Virus record (IMG/VR): IMGVR_UViG_3300030450_003709
Coordinates: 18,899 to 81,058 of that record
Length of the DNA stretch: 62,160 nt
From: a virus
Strand: one strand, 5' to 3'
In this document: positions 43,213 to 51,829 of the stretch, in pieces
Layout: every line of letters begins with the position of its first letter
How positions within the stretch are numbered: position 1 is the first letter of the stretch
Notes under the pieces: generated by a model
What the model saw: the letters and a program-made list of their open reading frames with translations, nothing else
Databases searched by the model: none
What the model was told of the DNA's origin: nothing
Translations under genes and position numbers: made by a program

Positions 43213-43413
43213 TCAGTTGTTTATTATCTCGTTAGCGTGTTCAACGGCTTCCCTTCCATCCTGTGAATTGTGGATTATCAGCATCCATCCGTTTTCTTCC
43301 TCTACCCTTGGTCTGCATTCACATCCTTCAAATTCAAGATGCTCAATGGTATCATCAAGTGGTAGGACATTGATGTTGCGCATATCATCGTCTTTTAGAG
43401 TAAGCCATGCCAT
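43213..43413 (-). CDS. 66-residue acidic hypothetical protein
   Basis: Acidic protein with CxC (EGCECRP). Lies between the tRNA cluster and the virion-type gene on the minus strand. No family. Confidence 0.5.
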   Translation of the reverse strand: MAWLTLKDDDMRNINVLPLDDTIEHLEFEGCECRPRVEEENGWMLIIHNSQDGREAVEHANEIINN

Positions 43414-43466
43414 GTCTGTTTTCCTTTCTTTCTATTTTCCTTCTCTTGTTCAATCTTTATGGCTAT

Positions 43467-43673
43467 CTATTCCTCCGATATTCCTATTTCACGCATACAG
43501 GCTATATGGAACACATCGGCACCATTTTCAAGATTCATAAACTGGTCACGGGAACAATAAACTGTTGCAATAAATGACCTTTCTTTATTAGTCTCTTCGG
43601 AATATAATTTTTTCATGGCCTTTTCAAGTTGTTCAAGGTCTTCAAATGTGGAAATATATTTTGTGTCTGCCAT
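43467..43673 (-). CDS. 68-residue hypothetical protein
   Basis: Helical N-terminal half (FEDLEQLEKAMKKLYSEE) and a short strand region (FIATVYCSRD). Starts directly downstream of the tRNA-Ser gene on the same strand. Confidence 0.5.
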   Translation of the reverse strand: MADTKYISTFEDLEQLEKAMKKLYSEETNKERSFIATVYCSRDQFMNLENGADVFHIACMREIGISEE

Positions 43674-43687
43674 GTATATTATTTTAG

Positions 43688-43771
43688 CGGAAGGTATAGG
43701 AATCGAACCTATGTGACGTTTCCGTCTCGCCAGTTTTCAAGACTGGTGCATTACCGCTCTGCCAACCTTCC
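43688..43771 (-). tRNA. tRNA-Ser, anticodon UGA
   Basis: On the minus strand the acceptor GGAAGGT pairs with ACCTTCC; the anticodon arm CCAGT/ACTGG has loop CTTGAAA with anticodon TGA; a long variable arm (GACG/CGTC hairpin) marks a class II serine tRNA; the T arm has TTCGATT. The discriminator is G; CCA is not encoded. 84 nt. Its codon UCA suits the AT-leaning phage. Confidence 0.95.
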
Positions 43772-43777
43772 TTTTTT

Positions 43778-44104
43778 TTATTTTAAATATCTGAATCCTT
43801 GGAATCCCTTCATGGGGAATGGTTCAATCCTATGGAAAGCACCGCTTCTCTGTACAAAGTTGCCCTCCCAATGCATACCTGTTACCGAACATACAAAATT
43901 GTTCTCCTTAAGTCCGACTATCTCCATCCATCCAATGACATATCCATTATAACAAAGATAGCACCTTTCACCTATACTTGTGTTCTTGGGTATGTGTGGA
44001 ACCTTGAAGTTCAATACGGATTTACCGTCCTTTACGGCATTGAGTTCCTTTTCGTACTGTTCCCACTTTATTGATTTGGGGAGTGTTATTACTATGTCCA
44101 TCAC
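43778..44104 (-). CDS. Uncharacterised protein beside the methyltransferase
   Basis: 108 residues. C-x-x-C (CYLCYNGYVIGWMEI) and a segment with GERCYLCYNG then GMHWEGNFVQRSGAF, reminiscent of small ASCH- or SH3-like barrels. Its start directly abuts the methyltransferase stop, so the genes are co-translated. Confidence 0.6.
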   Translation of the reverse strand: MMDIVITLPKSIKWEQYEKELNAVKDGKSVLNFKVPHIPKNTSIGERCYLCYNGYVIGWMEIVGLKENNFVCSVTGMHWEGNFVQRSGAFHRIEPFPMKGFQGFRYLK

Positions 44105-45334
44105 TTATAGATTCAGTTTTTCAATTATTGATGCAAGCACAGCGACCACTATTGAATTTCCGGCCTGCTTATAGGTCTGTGAATCGCTACAAACTATCTT
44201 GAACGAATCTGGAAAGTCCATCAATCTTAGGCACTCCCTTGGGGTAAGTCGACGGATTTTGTATTCGTTCAAAACACCCCATTTACCACAAGCTCCATCA
44301 AGCGTTGTTGAAACGCCATTTCCATCATAAACCCTATTCTGTTGATAAGGTTGTTTTCCTCCTGATTCTTTTGAGGGGTTCAATTGGATTACCCCCTGAT
44401 TACAGGACGTATCAAGTGTCTGTGCCACTTCCTTTCCGACCCTACCCCGTCTTGTCTCGGAATTTGGCTGTGAAAAGTTTATGGAATCGTTCTCGGTTGC
44501 CGTTTCATAACCTTTTGATGTGGCGGATTTGATTTTTAGATATGGGTCTTGCCTTCCCATTTTATGAATACGGGCGGTTATTTCGGGACTTACTTTTTCT
44601 ATATCACATGGTATGGCTGGTGAAAATTGATTTTCAGAACCACTACTTGTTTCAAATAGGGTATGAATTAGTTTATCACTCAAAAAATACTTTTCATCAA
44701 CATTTTCTTCCAGGACATCCTTTAATTTTTTGGTAAGCGGAAAAGGCTTTGGCCAATTGAAAACATTATCCGAATCATCACGTATGCCAACTATGAAAAC
44801 ACGTTCCCTATTTTGAGGCACTCCGTAATGCTTTGCATTCAAGACTTTCCAATATATGTGATATGGTACACTTTCTTCGTGAGGAAATATGACAGGATTT
44901 CCATTGACCGATTTACCACCAAGGAAGTCAAGCCATCTTTGAAAAGTTTTTCCGGAATCATCAGAAAGCAAGCCTTTCACGTTCTCAAAAATAAAGTAAC
45001 GAGGCTTGTTCTTTTGGATAAATTCGTGGCTGTTATAGAATAGCACACCTCTTTTATCGGTTTCGCCTTTTCGTTTTCCGGCCAATGAAAACGCTTGGCA
45101 TGGCGGTGAGGTCATGTAGATGTCTAAAGAATGTCTAGGGATTTCACGATCATAGACATTTTCAGGATAGTATTTTGGCTCTCCATAATTTGCTATGTAT
45201 GATTGTCGGGTATATTTATCCATATCACAGGCATAGACCGTTTCATATTCAATACCCAATCTTTTAAAAGCGTTGTCAAAAGCGCCTATTCCCGAAAAAT
45301 CACTACCTACCCTTAGTTTTCCATTTTTACCCAT
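44105..45334 (-). CDS. C5-cytosine DNA methyltransferase
   Basis: 409 residues. Motif I DFSGIGAFD (12-20), motif IV SPPCQAFSLAGKR with catalytic C79, motif VI FENVKG (E117), motif VIII QNRERVFIVG (174-183), a variable target-recognition region about 230-350, then motifs IX-X (RRLTPRECLRLMDFPD; KQAGNSIVV). Complete family length. No cognate endonuclease nearby, so it probably shields phage DNA from host restriction. Confidence 0.95.
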   Translation of the reverse strand: MGKNGKLRVGSDFSGIGAFDNAFKRLGIEYETVYACDMDKYTRQSYIANYGEPKYYPENVYDREIPRHSLDIYMTSPPCQAFSLAGKRKGETDKRGVLFYNSHEFIQKNKPRYFIFENVKGLLSDDSGKTFQRWLDFLGGKSVNGNPVIFPHEESVPYHIYWKVLNAKHYGVPQNRERVFIVGIRDDSDNVFNWPKPFPLTKKLKDVLEENVDEKYFLSDKLIHTLFETSSGSENQFSPAIPCDIEKVSPEITARIHKMGRQDPYLKIKSATSKGYETATENDSINFSQPNSETRRGRVGKEVAQTLDTSCNQGVIQLNPSKESGGKQPYQQNRVYDGNGVSTTLDGACGKWGVLNEYKIRRLTPRECLRLMDFPDSFKIVCSDSQTYKQAGNSIVVAVLASIIEKLNL

Positions 45335-45351
45335 TTATCCGTTTTTTAGTT

Positions 45352-45822
45352 TTAATCAACCCATTTTACTGTAATTCCATTTTCTGAAATCCATTTAATC
45401 TGTGACCATTCCGTTATGTCAAAAACATTAGCCCCATCATCCGAAAGATGTATAGGGGATTTACCTATCCCTGAAACCAAAAAATATTCCCTACTGTTTT
45501 CGGCATGGTAGTTTTCGATGAACAACTTTGCCTTTGGGGTATAGTCTGGAATGTTACTGATAATATATTCGAGAAGCCATTTGTTCAAATTCCAGTCATC
45601 CCTTATCCCAAATTCATAATTAGTCTTTATTGGATTCAGGTCAACGATGTCTAAAATAGGTATTCGTTCTTCCAAATCGTATTTTTTATCATCATCTTGA
45701 ATAGAGACCTCAATGAACTTGTCATTGTAATATTCTTTTTTCCTCCGCTGTTTGATATAGTCCCATTGATAGTCTCCATATTCAGCATAGAACTTACCTA
45801 TTCTTGCAATATATCTTCCCAT
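45352..45822 (-). CDS. Uncharacterised protein
   Basis: 156 residues, Tyr/Asp-rich and lacking motifs or membrane spans. N-terminus ARIGKFYAEYGDYQWD. In the same minus-strand unit as the methyltransferase, 17 nt upstream of its start. Confidence 0.6.
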   Translation of the reverse strand: MGRYIARIGKFYAEYGDYQWDYIKQRRKKEYYNDKFIEVSIQDDDKKYDLEERIPILDIVDLNPIKTNYEFGIRDDWNLNKWLLEYIISNIPDYTPKAKLFIENYHAENSREYFLVSGIGKSPIHLSDDGANVFDITEWSQIKWISENGITVKWVD

Positions 45823-45894
45823 AATTTTTTAATGTTTTTTTAGTTTTCATGTCAGTCTATATAGAGTGAACGTAGTTTGTCCATTAGTATTGTT

Positions 45895-46764
45895 TTAAAA
45901 GGGGCTACATACGGAACCGCAGCCTTCCTCAAAATCAAAAAGGTCACTTTCATAAATATATTCATCGGTGGCCATTGAGAAAGGATTTGATGCCATTTCA
46001 ATTATATCATCTATGCTTTTGTTCTCCCTAAAGAAGTTCATGCCGCCATTGATCGCATAACTATTATATCCATTTTTGCCTTCTATTGGGATGTGTGAAT
46101 ATTTCTTCATCATATCGCCCCACCATTTTGGAATATCAGGACGCTCCTTCTGTATTGTCATCAGCTTTCTGAAAGACTTTTCAAAGCAATAATCGCAATT
46201 GCCCTCATAGGCAGCTATTCCAAGTCTTATCTTTTGTGTTGACCAGAATTTGTTTCTATCCCGTGTGGTAATATTTCTTTCGACCAATGGGTAGAAAACA
46301 TTGTTGCTCTTATAGTCTGCACTTATCCTGTCCATTTCATCCGCTCTTATACCTATTGCAATCGAGTAGTTGTTCTTGCCAAAAACAGAATCGGCAAATT
46401 TTTTTATCGGGCGTTTCTTCAAATCCCTATTGCACCATTTGTTCATCTTTGAAGGTATGCCAAGTTTCTTTATACCTTGCTCAAATATCTCACCTTTTAT
46501 TTTTAGAGCATCAAAATCCACAACACTGAAACTCACTCCTTGCCCATGTCCATTGAAAATTGCCTCTACCCAATTAAGTCCAAGGCCAAAATGTTTATCA
46601 CATTTATCCATGAATCTAAGGCTTTCAATCCTTTCTTTGGACGTGTTCGCCATAACATAGAGTATTTCATGGTCTGGATACCAATCTTTCATCATATAGG
46701 CCATCATTACACTTGAATACCCGGACGACACGGAACATACTATGTTCTTATTGTTTAATTTCAT
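45895..46764 (-). CDS. PAPS-reductase-like/N-type ATP-pyrophosphatase protein
   Basis: 289 residues. The PP-loop reads VCSVSSGYSSVMMAYMM (residues about 10-26), a variant of SGGxDS with Tyr and Ser in place of Gly and Asp; downstream GIRADEMDR, NCDYCFEK and a WWGDMMKKYS stretch match phosphoadenosine-phosphosulfate-reductase-like phage proteins. In phages these are thought to adenylate substrates in sulfur or nucleic-acid chemistry. It may cooperate with the nearby methyltransferase in DNA modification, but that is inference. Confidence 0.75.
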   Translation of the reverse strand: MKLNNKNIVCSVSSGYSSVMMAYMMKDWYPDHEILYVMANTSKERIESLRFMDKCDKHFGLGLNWVEAIFNGHGQGVSFSVVDFDALKIKGEIFEQGIKKLGIPSKMNKWCNRDLKKRPIKKFADSVFGKNNYSIAIGIRADEMDRISADYKSNNVFYPLVERNITTRDRNKFWSTQKIRLGIAAYEGNCDYCFEKSFRKLMTIQKERPDIPKWWGDMMKKYSHIPIEGKNGYNSYAINGGMNFFRENKSIDDIIEMASNPFSMATDEYIYESDLFDFEEGCGSVCSPF

Positions 46765-46801
46765 ATACCCCTCTATTCTTTATTTTCAATTTTATTGGTA
46801 T

Positions 46802-47227
46802 TTATTTCAGATGTTCCATTAATTTACCTATTCTTTTTTGAAGTCTTTCGTTGTTTATATCAGTAGGTTTTCTACCGATCCATTCATGTTCGTAAACTGT
46901 GTCAACATCAAAGGAAGGGTTCCCATCCCAACTTTTTGAAAAGAATGCCCGAACCTCCTTGTCCTCTTGGTCGATATGGAGTATCTTGAAGAATACGTTG
47001 TCATACTCGAACCACTTTCCTATGTTTTCGGAGGCTTCATCCAACATATTGCCTTGACGCACCTTTCTTATTTTTTCGATCACATCTTTCTTTTGTTGTT
47101 CCAGACTTTCTTTTTGTTCGTCCAAATGGTCAAGTATCTGATGCTTTAGCCTTGATTTTACACTTTCCTCAATCTTTGGATCATTGTACTTTTTCAACCA
47201 ATCCTCTATAATGTTGTTCTTTTTCAT
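46802..47227 (-). CDS. Uncharacterised protein with coiled-coil N-terminus
   Basis: 141 residues. Residues about 20-60 form a charged coiled coil (HLDEQKESLEQQKKDVIEKI), followed by a beta domain. No family recognised. Confidence 0.58.
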   Translation of the reverse strand: MKKNNIIEDWLKKYNDPKIEESVKSRLKHQILDHLDEQKESLEQQKKDVIEKIRKVRQGNMLDEASENIGKWFEYDNVFFKILHIDQEDKEVRAFFSKSWDGNPSFDVDTVYEHEWIGRKPTDINNERLQKRIGKLMEHLK

Positions 47228-47236
47228 AAAATATAT

Positions 47237-47791
47237 TTAACCATTACTTTTCTTATCCTTCTTTTCATTAAAGAACTTGTTGATCCTGTATGGGTCTAAT
47301 CTATAGAAGTTTTCTTTATCGCAAGGAACGATGAATCTGTTTTCTATGAATTTTGATATTGCCAAATTAAAGGCATCAGGGAAAAAGTAACGGAACAATG
47401 ATTTTTCCATATTTTCCTCCCTGAACCTATTAAAATCATATTCATTATTGAATTTACACATAACAGCTATCAATATAGCCCTATCTATTGTATTTATATT
47501 TTCATGTGATATGTTTGTGGCGTTTTCAAATGAAATGTAAAATTCCCTTATATCCTCCAAATAGATTATAGAAAAATCAACTTCCTGTTTCGATATGTCA
47601 AACCATTCATTCAACACCTTTTTATCTGATAAGAAGTCCTGAAAGAACCTCTCGCTATGAACCCCTCCTTCAATTTTCCTATACATCTCCAACTTTCTAG
47701 GATTGGCCGTTTGCAATGCAGCCATTCTCTTTTCAGGATTATTGGAACTACCTATTTTAAAAGCAGTACCATCTGTTATAAAGTAAACCAT
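47237..47791 (-). CDS. GIY-YIG-like (T5orf172/MUG113-type) protein
   Basis: 184 residues from ATG at 47791, one base after the stop of the upstream gene; an ATG seven codons earlier (47812) would overlap that gene. VYFITDGTAFKIGSSNNPEKRM then VHSERFFQDFL and NEWFDI give the T5orf172 version of the GIY-YIG fold (Y3..., KIG, R, E). The C-terminal half is unrecognised. May cleave or bind DNA. Confidence 0.75.
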   Translation of the reverse strand: MVYFITDGTAFKIGSSNNPEKRMAALQTANPRKLEMYRKIEGGVHSERFFQDFLSDKKVLNEWFDISKQEVDFSIIYLEDIREFYISFENATNISHENINTIDRAILIAVMCKFNNEYDFNRFREENMEKSLFRYFFPDAFNLAISKFIENRFIVPCDKENFYRLDPYRINKFFNEKKDKKSNG

Positions 47792-47792
47792 A

Positions 47793-48215
47793 CTATTCTT
47801 CTTTATATTCAATCTTTGGATTATAGATTTTTATGATATGTTTTGGGTTCAATATATAATAGTCCCTAAAAGGGGTCTTTACCAAAAGTTCCAACTCCAA
47901 AAGCTTTCCCTTTGTCTCATACCACTTCCTCTCGCTAGAAATATCCTTATAATCATCATACCTGAAAAACAGCCCACCACTCTCAACAGGATTCCTCCCC
48001 CTTTTTATCTTGCCCAATAACCTGAACCATATCTTATAATCAACACATACAAACTCCTTCTCCAAAACATCCGTAATACTAGAAGAATGCTTAAAAAATC
48101 CACGGGATGAACCATAGAACTCATAACGCTCACCATTCCTCAATATCTCCCTCCTAATAGCATTATAATAAGAATCCACCCAACCATACAATTTTTCCAA
48201 GTCAACCTCTTTCAT
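47793..48215 (-). CDS. Winged-helix-type protein next to the origin, replication or regulatory candidate
   Basis: 140 residues. The C-terminal part, with KLLELELLVKTPFRDYYILNPKHI, has the helix plus beta-wing ending ...YYILNP typical of RepL-like and other phage/plasmid winged-helix proteins. First gene of the leftward operon, starting next to the iteron region, a usual place for an origin-binding protein or operon regulator. Assignment tentative. Confidence 0.6.
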   Translation of the reverse strand: MKEVDLEKLYGWVDSYYNAIRREILRNGERYEFYGSSRGFFKHSSSITDVLEKEFVCVDYKIWFRLLGKIKRGRNPVESGGLFFRYDDYKDISSERKWYETKGKLLELELLVKTPFRDYYILNPKHIIKIYNPKIEYKEE

Positions 48216-48239
48216 ATCAAAAACATTTTATCTATATTA

Positions 48240-48270
48240 CAAATCTACATTTTTTTGCAACCATCTGCAA
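48240..48270 (-). promoter_or_regulatory. Leftward promoter at the origin
   Basis: On the minus strand TTG (plus 48268-48270), 20-nt spacer, TAGATTTG (plus 48240-48247), then 24 nt to the ATG at 48215. Drives the minus-strand operon. Confidence 0.68.
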
Positions 48271-48584
48271 TAAATATACCCGAAATTATACAATTTACTT
48301 ACTTCATCTGCACCTATTTTTTAACACAACATTCTAAAAATCAGTTTACTAAACATAAAATAAAACAAATCTAACATAATCTGTAATATAGATTTTACTC
48401 AAACACGAATAATCTCTCCTTTCACATCACATTAATCCCATTAAATGTCTAGGCTTAGCACTACGATTATCCCCTCTTCCGCACATGGGTAAACCGTTTT
48501 TCAGAAGCACCCCCACCTCTTGTTATTTGACGATGCCTTGAAAGTTTTTAGCTTTTTGTGGTGTGTGCCTGGGCTTATCGATAT

Positions 48585-48746
48585 ACTATTTGAGTATTTG
48601 TAAACTATTCTTTACTATTTGTTACCATAGTGATATACCAATCGGGTAAAACTTACTATTTGTAATACATATCCCATTATACCGTTACACATCGTAAGGT
48701 AAATACATTATTAGTTGAGTATTTGTAAAGAATTGTTGCGTATTTG
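48585..48746 (+). repeat. Six iterons (A/C)(C/G)TATTTG, mostly on 21-bp phasing
   Basis: ACTATTTG at 48585, 48614 and 48655; AGTATTTG at 48593 and 48718; CGTATTTG at 48739. Start-to-start distances are 8, 21, 41, 63 and 21, close to multiples of two DNA turns for all but the first pair. None has TA four bases before TTTG, so they are not simple promoter -7 sites. Confidence 0.7.
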
Positions 48747-48980
48747 TATAAAAGTGTAGGGTAAGAACCTTAGAAATAAATGGTTATTGTTTGTGTTGGT
48801 GGTTTTGGTGGTTGATAGGGTTGTTTGGATGTGTATTGTTTGGTCTGGTAGTCTGGCTTGGTTGTATATATTGTTTTGGTGTATATAATGTATGTATGGT
48901 TTGTTGTTATAGATTTTGTCTATTGGATTAATAGGTATGATATTCTTTTTCTATTGTACTATTTTTATTTGAATAAATAG

Positions 48981-49010
48981 TTGTTCGGTTAAATAATAGT
49001 GTTATATTTG
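48981..49010 (+). promoter_or_regulatory. Rightward promoter at the origin
   Basis: TTG (48981-48983), 19-nt spacer, TATATTTG (49003-49010): a full match to the Bacteroidota consensus. 38 nt before the ATG at 49049. Confidence 0.78.
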
Positions 49011-49048
49011 TATCAGTAAATAAAACAACAAATCTAAATTTTGGTATT

Positions 49049-49177
49049 ATGAAAAATGTAAACTTATCTACCGACACAATTGTTATGGTTGTTAGTCTTG
49101 GTTCTATACTGGTTCTTGTTGGTTCTTTGGTGTATGCCATTGCCACGGGCCAGGTTGACGTATCTCAACTCAATTAA
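49049..49177 (+). CDS. 42-residue single-span membrane peptide
   Basis: Residues about 11-32 form a hydrophobic span (IVMVVSLGSILVLVGSLVYA), with a short polar tail. First gene of the rightward operon, therefore likely expressed very early. Function unknown. Confidence 0.6.
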   Translation: MKNVNLSTDTIVMVVSLGSILVLVGSLVYAIATGQVDVSQLN

Positions 49178-49199
49178 TAACCTTAAAAAACTTAATAAT

Positions 49200-49448
49200 A
49201 TGAAAACTGTAATACCACAACAAAACAACACTTTGCTTTTCATTAAGGCAATCAACCAAAACTGTAAAGATATTTGCAAGTATTTGGGGCAGCCCGAAAA
49301 CCTTTTCAAGGAAAAATATAATCGGTTGGTTGCGGATGTTGAAAAGAACATAAAACCCGAAAATCTTCCATACTTGGCACCCGAAGAATTTTACAGACGG
49401 GTTTATAACGAATCTGTAATAAGGTTAAAACAAGTAAAACCGATTTAA
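49200..49448 (+). CDS. 82-residue hypothetical protein
   Basis: Helical, basic. ATG 49200 is chosen; a longer frame from 49080 would run through the preceding peptide gene. Segment KYLGQPENLFKEKYNRL is amphipathic. No family. Confidence 0.6.
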   Translation: MKTVIPQQNNTLLFIKAINQNCKDICKYLGQPENLFKEKYNRLVADVEKNIKPENLPYLAPEEFYRRVYNESVIRLKQVKPI

Positions 49449-49477
49449 ACATGAAAATATACTTAAACTAAAAAACC

Positions 49478-49516
49478 TCCCTCCGCTTTGGGCGTGTCAT
49501 TCGATTGAGAGAGGGA
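49478..49516 (+). promoter_or_regulatory. Structured leader before the 49544 gene
   Basis: TCCCTC (49478-49483) pairs with GAGGGA (49511-49516). Its 3' part, TTCGATT..AGAGGG.ACTAAC, is shared with the leader at 52478-52540, so the two are related elements. Confidence 0.5.
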
Positions 49517-49543
49517 ACTAACAAACACTAAAATTATATTATC

Positions 49544-49831
49544 ATGGAAAAACACGAATTAATGTCAAAGGCTGGTATACCTTTGGTTTGGGAAAATCTC
49601 TATACTATTAATGAGCAGGGAACTATATTGTTTGAAATAGTAAGCGACAGCGAACACCCATCCGGTATATTAGAAGTTTTCCCAAATAACTACAAGCAAG
49701 CCATTAAAGAGGCTAAAAGAAGGATAACTGGGGATTATGCTACAGATCAGAATATATTTTATGCTATTTCAGGGCAATTCTTTATAGATAACGAAAAACT
49801 GCAAAGGCTATTCTTTGAGACAATAAATTAA
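49544..49831 (+). CDS. 95-residue hypothetical protein
   Basis: Mixed alpha/beta protein without membrane span (N-terminus MEKHELMSKAGIPLVWENL). Preceded by a structured leader. No family. Confidence 0.6.
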   Translation: MEKHELMSKAGIPLVWENLYTINEQGTILFEIVSDSEHPSGILEVFPNNYKQAIKEAKRRITGDYATDQNIFYAISGQFFIDNEKLQRLFFETIN

Positions 49832-49868
49832 ACAAACACTTATTATTAATCTTTAAACAACAAACACA

Positions 49869-50132
49869 ATGGAAACAATTATTAACACAAAACGCAATGT
49901 TTATGCGCTGAAATTTAGAAATAGCGTAGAGACTTACATTTTTTCGACTGATGAGCAGTTGAACCAAATTTTAAGTCTCCCCAATACTAAATATGGTGTT
50001 GATAGCATAAAAGTATTCGACAACGCCAAGAGCCGATTTAAAAGGGCTTCAAAAAAAGACCTTAAAACGTGGTTTTCGTGGAACACCGAAGCCATGCAGA
50101 TTTTAAAGAGAGTAAATTTTTTCAACCAGTAA
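49869..50132 (+). CDS. 87-residue hypothetical protein
   Basis: Basic protein; C-terminal half (KSRFKRASKKDLKTWFSWN) is rich in Lys/Arg and aromatics and could bind nucleic acid. It lies 14 nt upstream of the DUF3560-like gene. Confidence 0.58.
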   Translation: METIINTKRNVYALKFRNSVETYIFSTDEQLNQILSLPNTKYGVDSIKVFDNAKSRFKRASKKDLKTWFSWNTEAMQILKRVNFFNQ

Positions 50133-50146
50133 AAAGCATTGACAAA

Positions 50147-51067
50147 ATGGAAAATTCATTGAACACATATAAAAAGTATTGCCCTAACGTATTCGTGGCT
50201 AAATGCCCAGAGCAGCACGAAAAAGGGGAAACGATTGTACTTACTACCAAGTACGGCAAAGAGCATGAATGTATCGTTTTCAACCAAGTTGGGAAGGATA
50301 AAGACGGTTCTTATTATTACTCGATAGTACGTGCCGATGGGTACAATGCCCAGGAGAGGGCCAAGGCGAAAGCGGAGAGGTTGGGCGGTTATGCTGCCAA
50401 TGCTGAGAAGCGCAGCACCGAAGCGTTCAAAAAAGCCGACATGAGCGAAGAAGCTACAGGCATCCCGTTTGGTCAACCTATACTGGTGGGCCACCACAGC
50501 GAGCGCAGACACCGCAAGACCATTGAACGGGCCGACAATGCCATGCGCAAGAGTATTGAAGAGGATAAAAAGGCCGATGAATACCGAAGAAGGGCGGAGT
50601 ATTGGGAGGATAAAGCCAATGAGGTGAATTTGTCCATGCCCGAGAGTTTGGAGTTCTACGAGTATAAGTTAGAAGCAGCCAAGAAGCATCACCAGTTGTT
50701 GAAGGACAAACCAGAATTGCGCGATCACAGCTATTCATTGACCTATGCGAAGAAAGCCGTTAACGAGGCCCAGAAGAACGTTGAACTGGCTGTTAAATTA
50801 TGGGGAAGTGGGGAAGAGATTGAGCAAATCCATAAAGAAAAGGAAGAGGAAGCCAAAAAGAAAATCAAGAATAAAACTGGTTTTGATGCTCTTTTAGAGC
50901 AATATGGCGGTTTTTGGTTTTTCGGTTCTGATGGTGAAGCATTCAAAGCAAAGTACAACAAACTTAAAGAAGATGGTTTTGTTGAGGATGGTGAGAAGGT
51001 TTGCCATATAGTAGCGGGGCTTTACATCCCAGTTAAGCATAAGGACGAATTTATTAAAGCACTTTAG
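50147..51067 (+). CDS. DUF3560-like protein
   Basis: 306 residues from ATG 50147; a longer frame overlaps the preceding gene. AKAERLGGYAANAEKRS, then GIPFGQPILVGHHSERRHRK and a helical ERADNAMRKSIEEDKKADEYRRRAEYWE are the DUF3560 hallmark. The family is common on flavobacterial plasmids and conjugative elements, so this gene hints at exchange with such elements. C-terminal 60 residues form a separate globular part. G+C is higher than its small neighbours. Function unknown. Confidence 0.82.
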   Translation: MENSLNTYKKYCPNVFVAKCPEQHEKGETIVLTTKYGKEHECIVFNQVGKDKDGSYYYSIVRADGYNAQERAKAKAERLGGYAANAEKRSTEAFKKADMSEEATGIPFGQPILVGHHSERRHRKTIERADNAMRKSIEEDKKADEYRRRAEYWEDKANEVNLSMPESLEFYEYKLEAAKKHHQLLKDKPELRDHSYSLTYAKKAVNEAQKNVELAVKLWGSGEEIEQIHKEKEEEAKKKIKNKTGFDALLEQYGGFWFFGSDGEAFKAKYNKLKEDGFVEDGEKVCHIVAGLYIPVKHKDEFIKAL

Positions 51068-51069
51068 TC

Positions 51070-51312
51070 ATGGAAACAGTATTTGTAGTTTATAAAACAG
51101 ATGCCCATCATAGTTATGCGAGCCGAGATATAATAGGGATAGCCACAGATAAAAACGAGGCTATAAATATTTGCCAGTTACAAGCCAAAAAAGAGGGTGA
51201 AGTAATTACCACAGATGAAATGTTCAATCTTGAAAACATTACCCAAACACAGGGTTATAATGGTGAGGGAGAGTTTCAATTTGAGGAACTGGAATTAAAT
51301 AAACTCTACTAA
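51070..51312 (+). CDS. 80-residue hypothetical protein
   Basis: METVFVVYKTDAHHSYASRDIIGIATDKNEAINI: a compact alpha/beta start seen in small plasmid and phage proteins; acidic C-terminus. 2 nt after the DUF3560-like gene. Confidence 0.58.
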   Translation: METVFVVYKTDAHHSYASRDIIGIATDKNEAINICQLQAKKEGEVITTDEMFNLENITQTQGYNGEGEFQFEELELNKLY

Positions 51313-51314
51313 CC

Positions 51315-51506
51315 ATGGCACTGAACAGCGTAAAAGTAAAGTTTGCGGACAAGTCTAATAATTACTGGACTTCGGTAAGCCAGAAAGCAACAAAAGAGAG
51401 TTGCGAAAAGTATTTTGTCGGTTCAATTTTCAATGTGGGTATTTATCCCGTTGAGGATATGAAGGAATGTATCGGAATTGAATTTAAAGACAACAATATT
51501 AATTAG
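51315..51506 (+). CDS. 63-residue hypothetical protein
   Basis: Strand-rich, VKVKFADKSNNYWTSVS at the N-terminus. 2 nt after the preceding gene; same operon. No family. Confidence 0.56.
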   Translation: MALNSVKVKFADKSNNYWTSVSQKATKESCEKYFVGSIFNVGIYPVEDMKECIGIEFKDNNIN

Positions 51507-51523
51507 TGTTTGGTTTGTTGTTT

Positions 51524-51552
51524 CCCCGGTTCCTTCTTTTCACGGGCCGGGG
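51524..51552 (+). promoter_or_regulatory. GC-rich intergenic hairpin
   Basis: CCCCGG (51524-51529) pairs with CCGGGG (51547-51552), followed only by TTTAAC. Too few T for a strong terminator; more like a leader or processing hairpin before the 51585 gene. Confidence 0.5.
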
Positions 51553-51584
51553 TTTAACAGACCGACCAAGATAAAAAAACTATC

Positions 51585-51821
51585 ATGGCAATAGATTTGA
51601 CATACTTAACGACTGGATTTTTCACCACATTTTTTCCTGAATCAAAAGAGGGTGAAGCGGCTTATAAGGAAATGATAGAGCAAAATGAAAGCCCTAAGAT
51701 ATTGACCAGGGATTTGAAAAACGTTCTTCATCAACTTAGAAAGGCGGGGTATTCCGTAAAAAAGGCTAAAAAACCTACTCAATCAATTGATGATATTTTG
51801 AGCGAATTAGACCAACTATAA
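51585..51821 (+). CDS. 78-residue hypothetical protein
   Basis: Helical basic protein (LTRDLKNVLHQLRKAGYSVKKAKK) with an acidic C-terminal helix. No membrane span or motif. Confidence 0.57.
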   Translation: MAIDLTYLTTGFFTTFFPESKEGEAAYKEMIEQNESPKILTRDLKNVLHQLRKAGYSVKKAKKPTQSIDDILSELDQL

Positions 51822-51829
51822 AAAATAAA

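Larger units (their letters stand above)
48216..49048. other. Probable replication origin region, non-coding
   Basis: 833 bp with no supportable gene, flanked by divergent operons and promoters. The left part is A/C-rich with only 8 G on the plus strand in 48241-48420; the right part (48781-48910) is G/T-rich with only three or four C. Between them lie six iteron-like repeats (48585-48746). A strand-composition switch, iterons, AT-rich DNA and divergent promoters together fit an origin of bidirectional replication; unproven. Confidence 0.62.
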
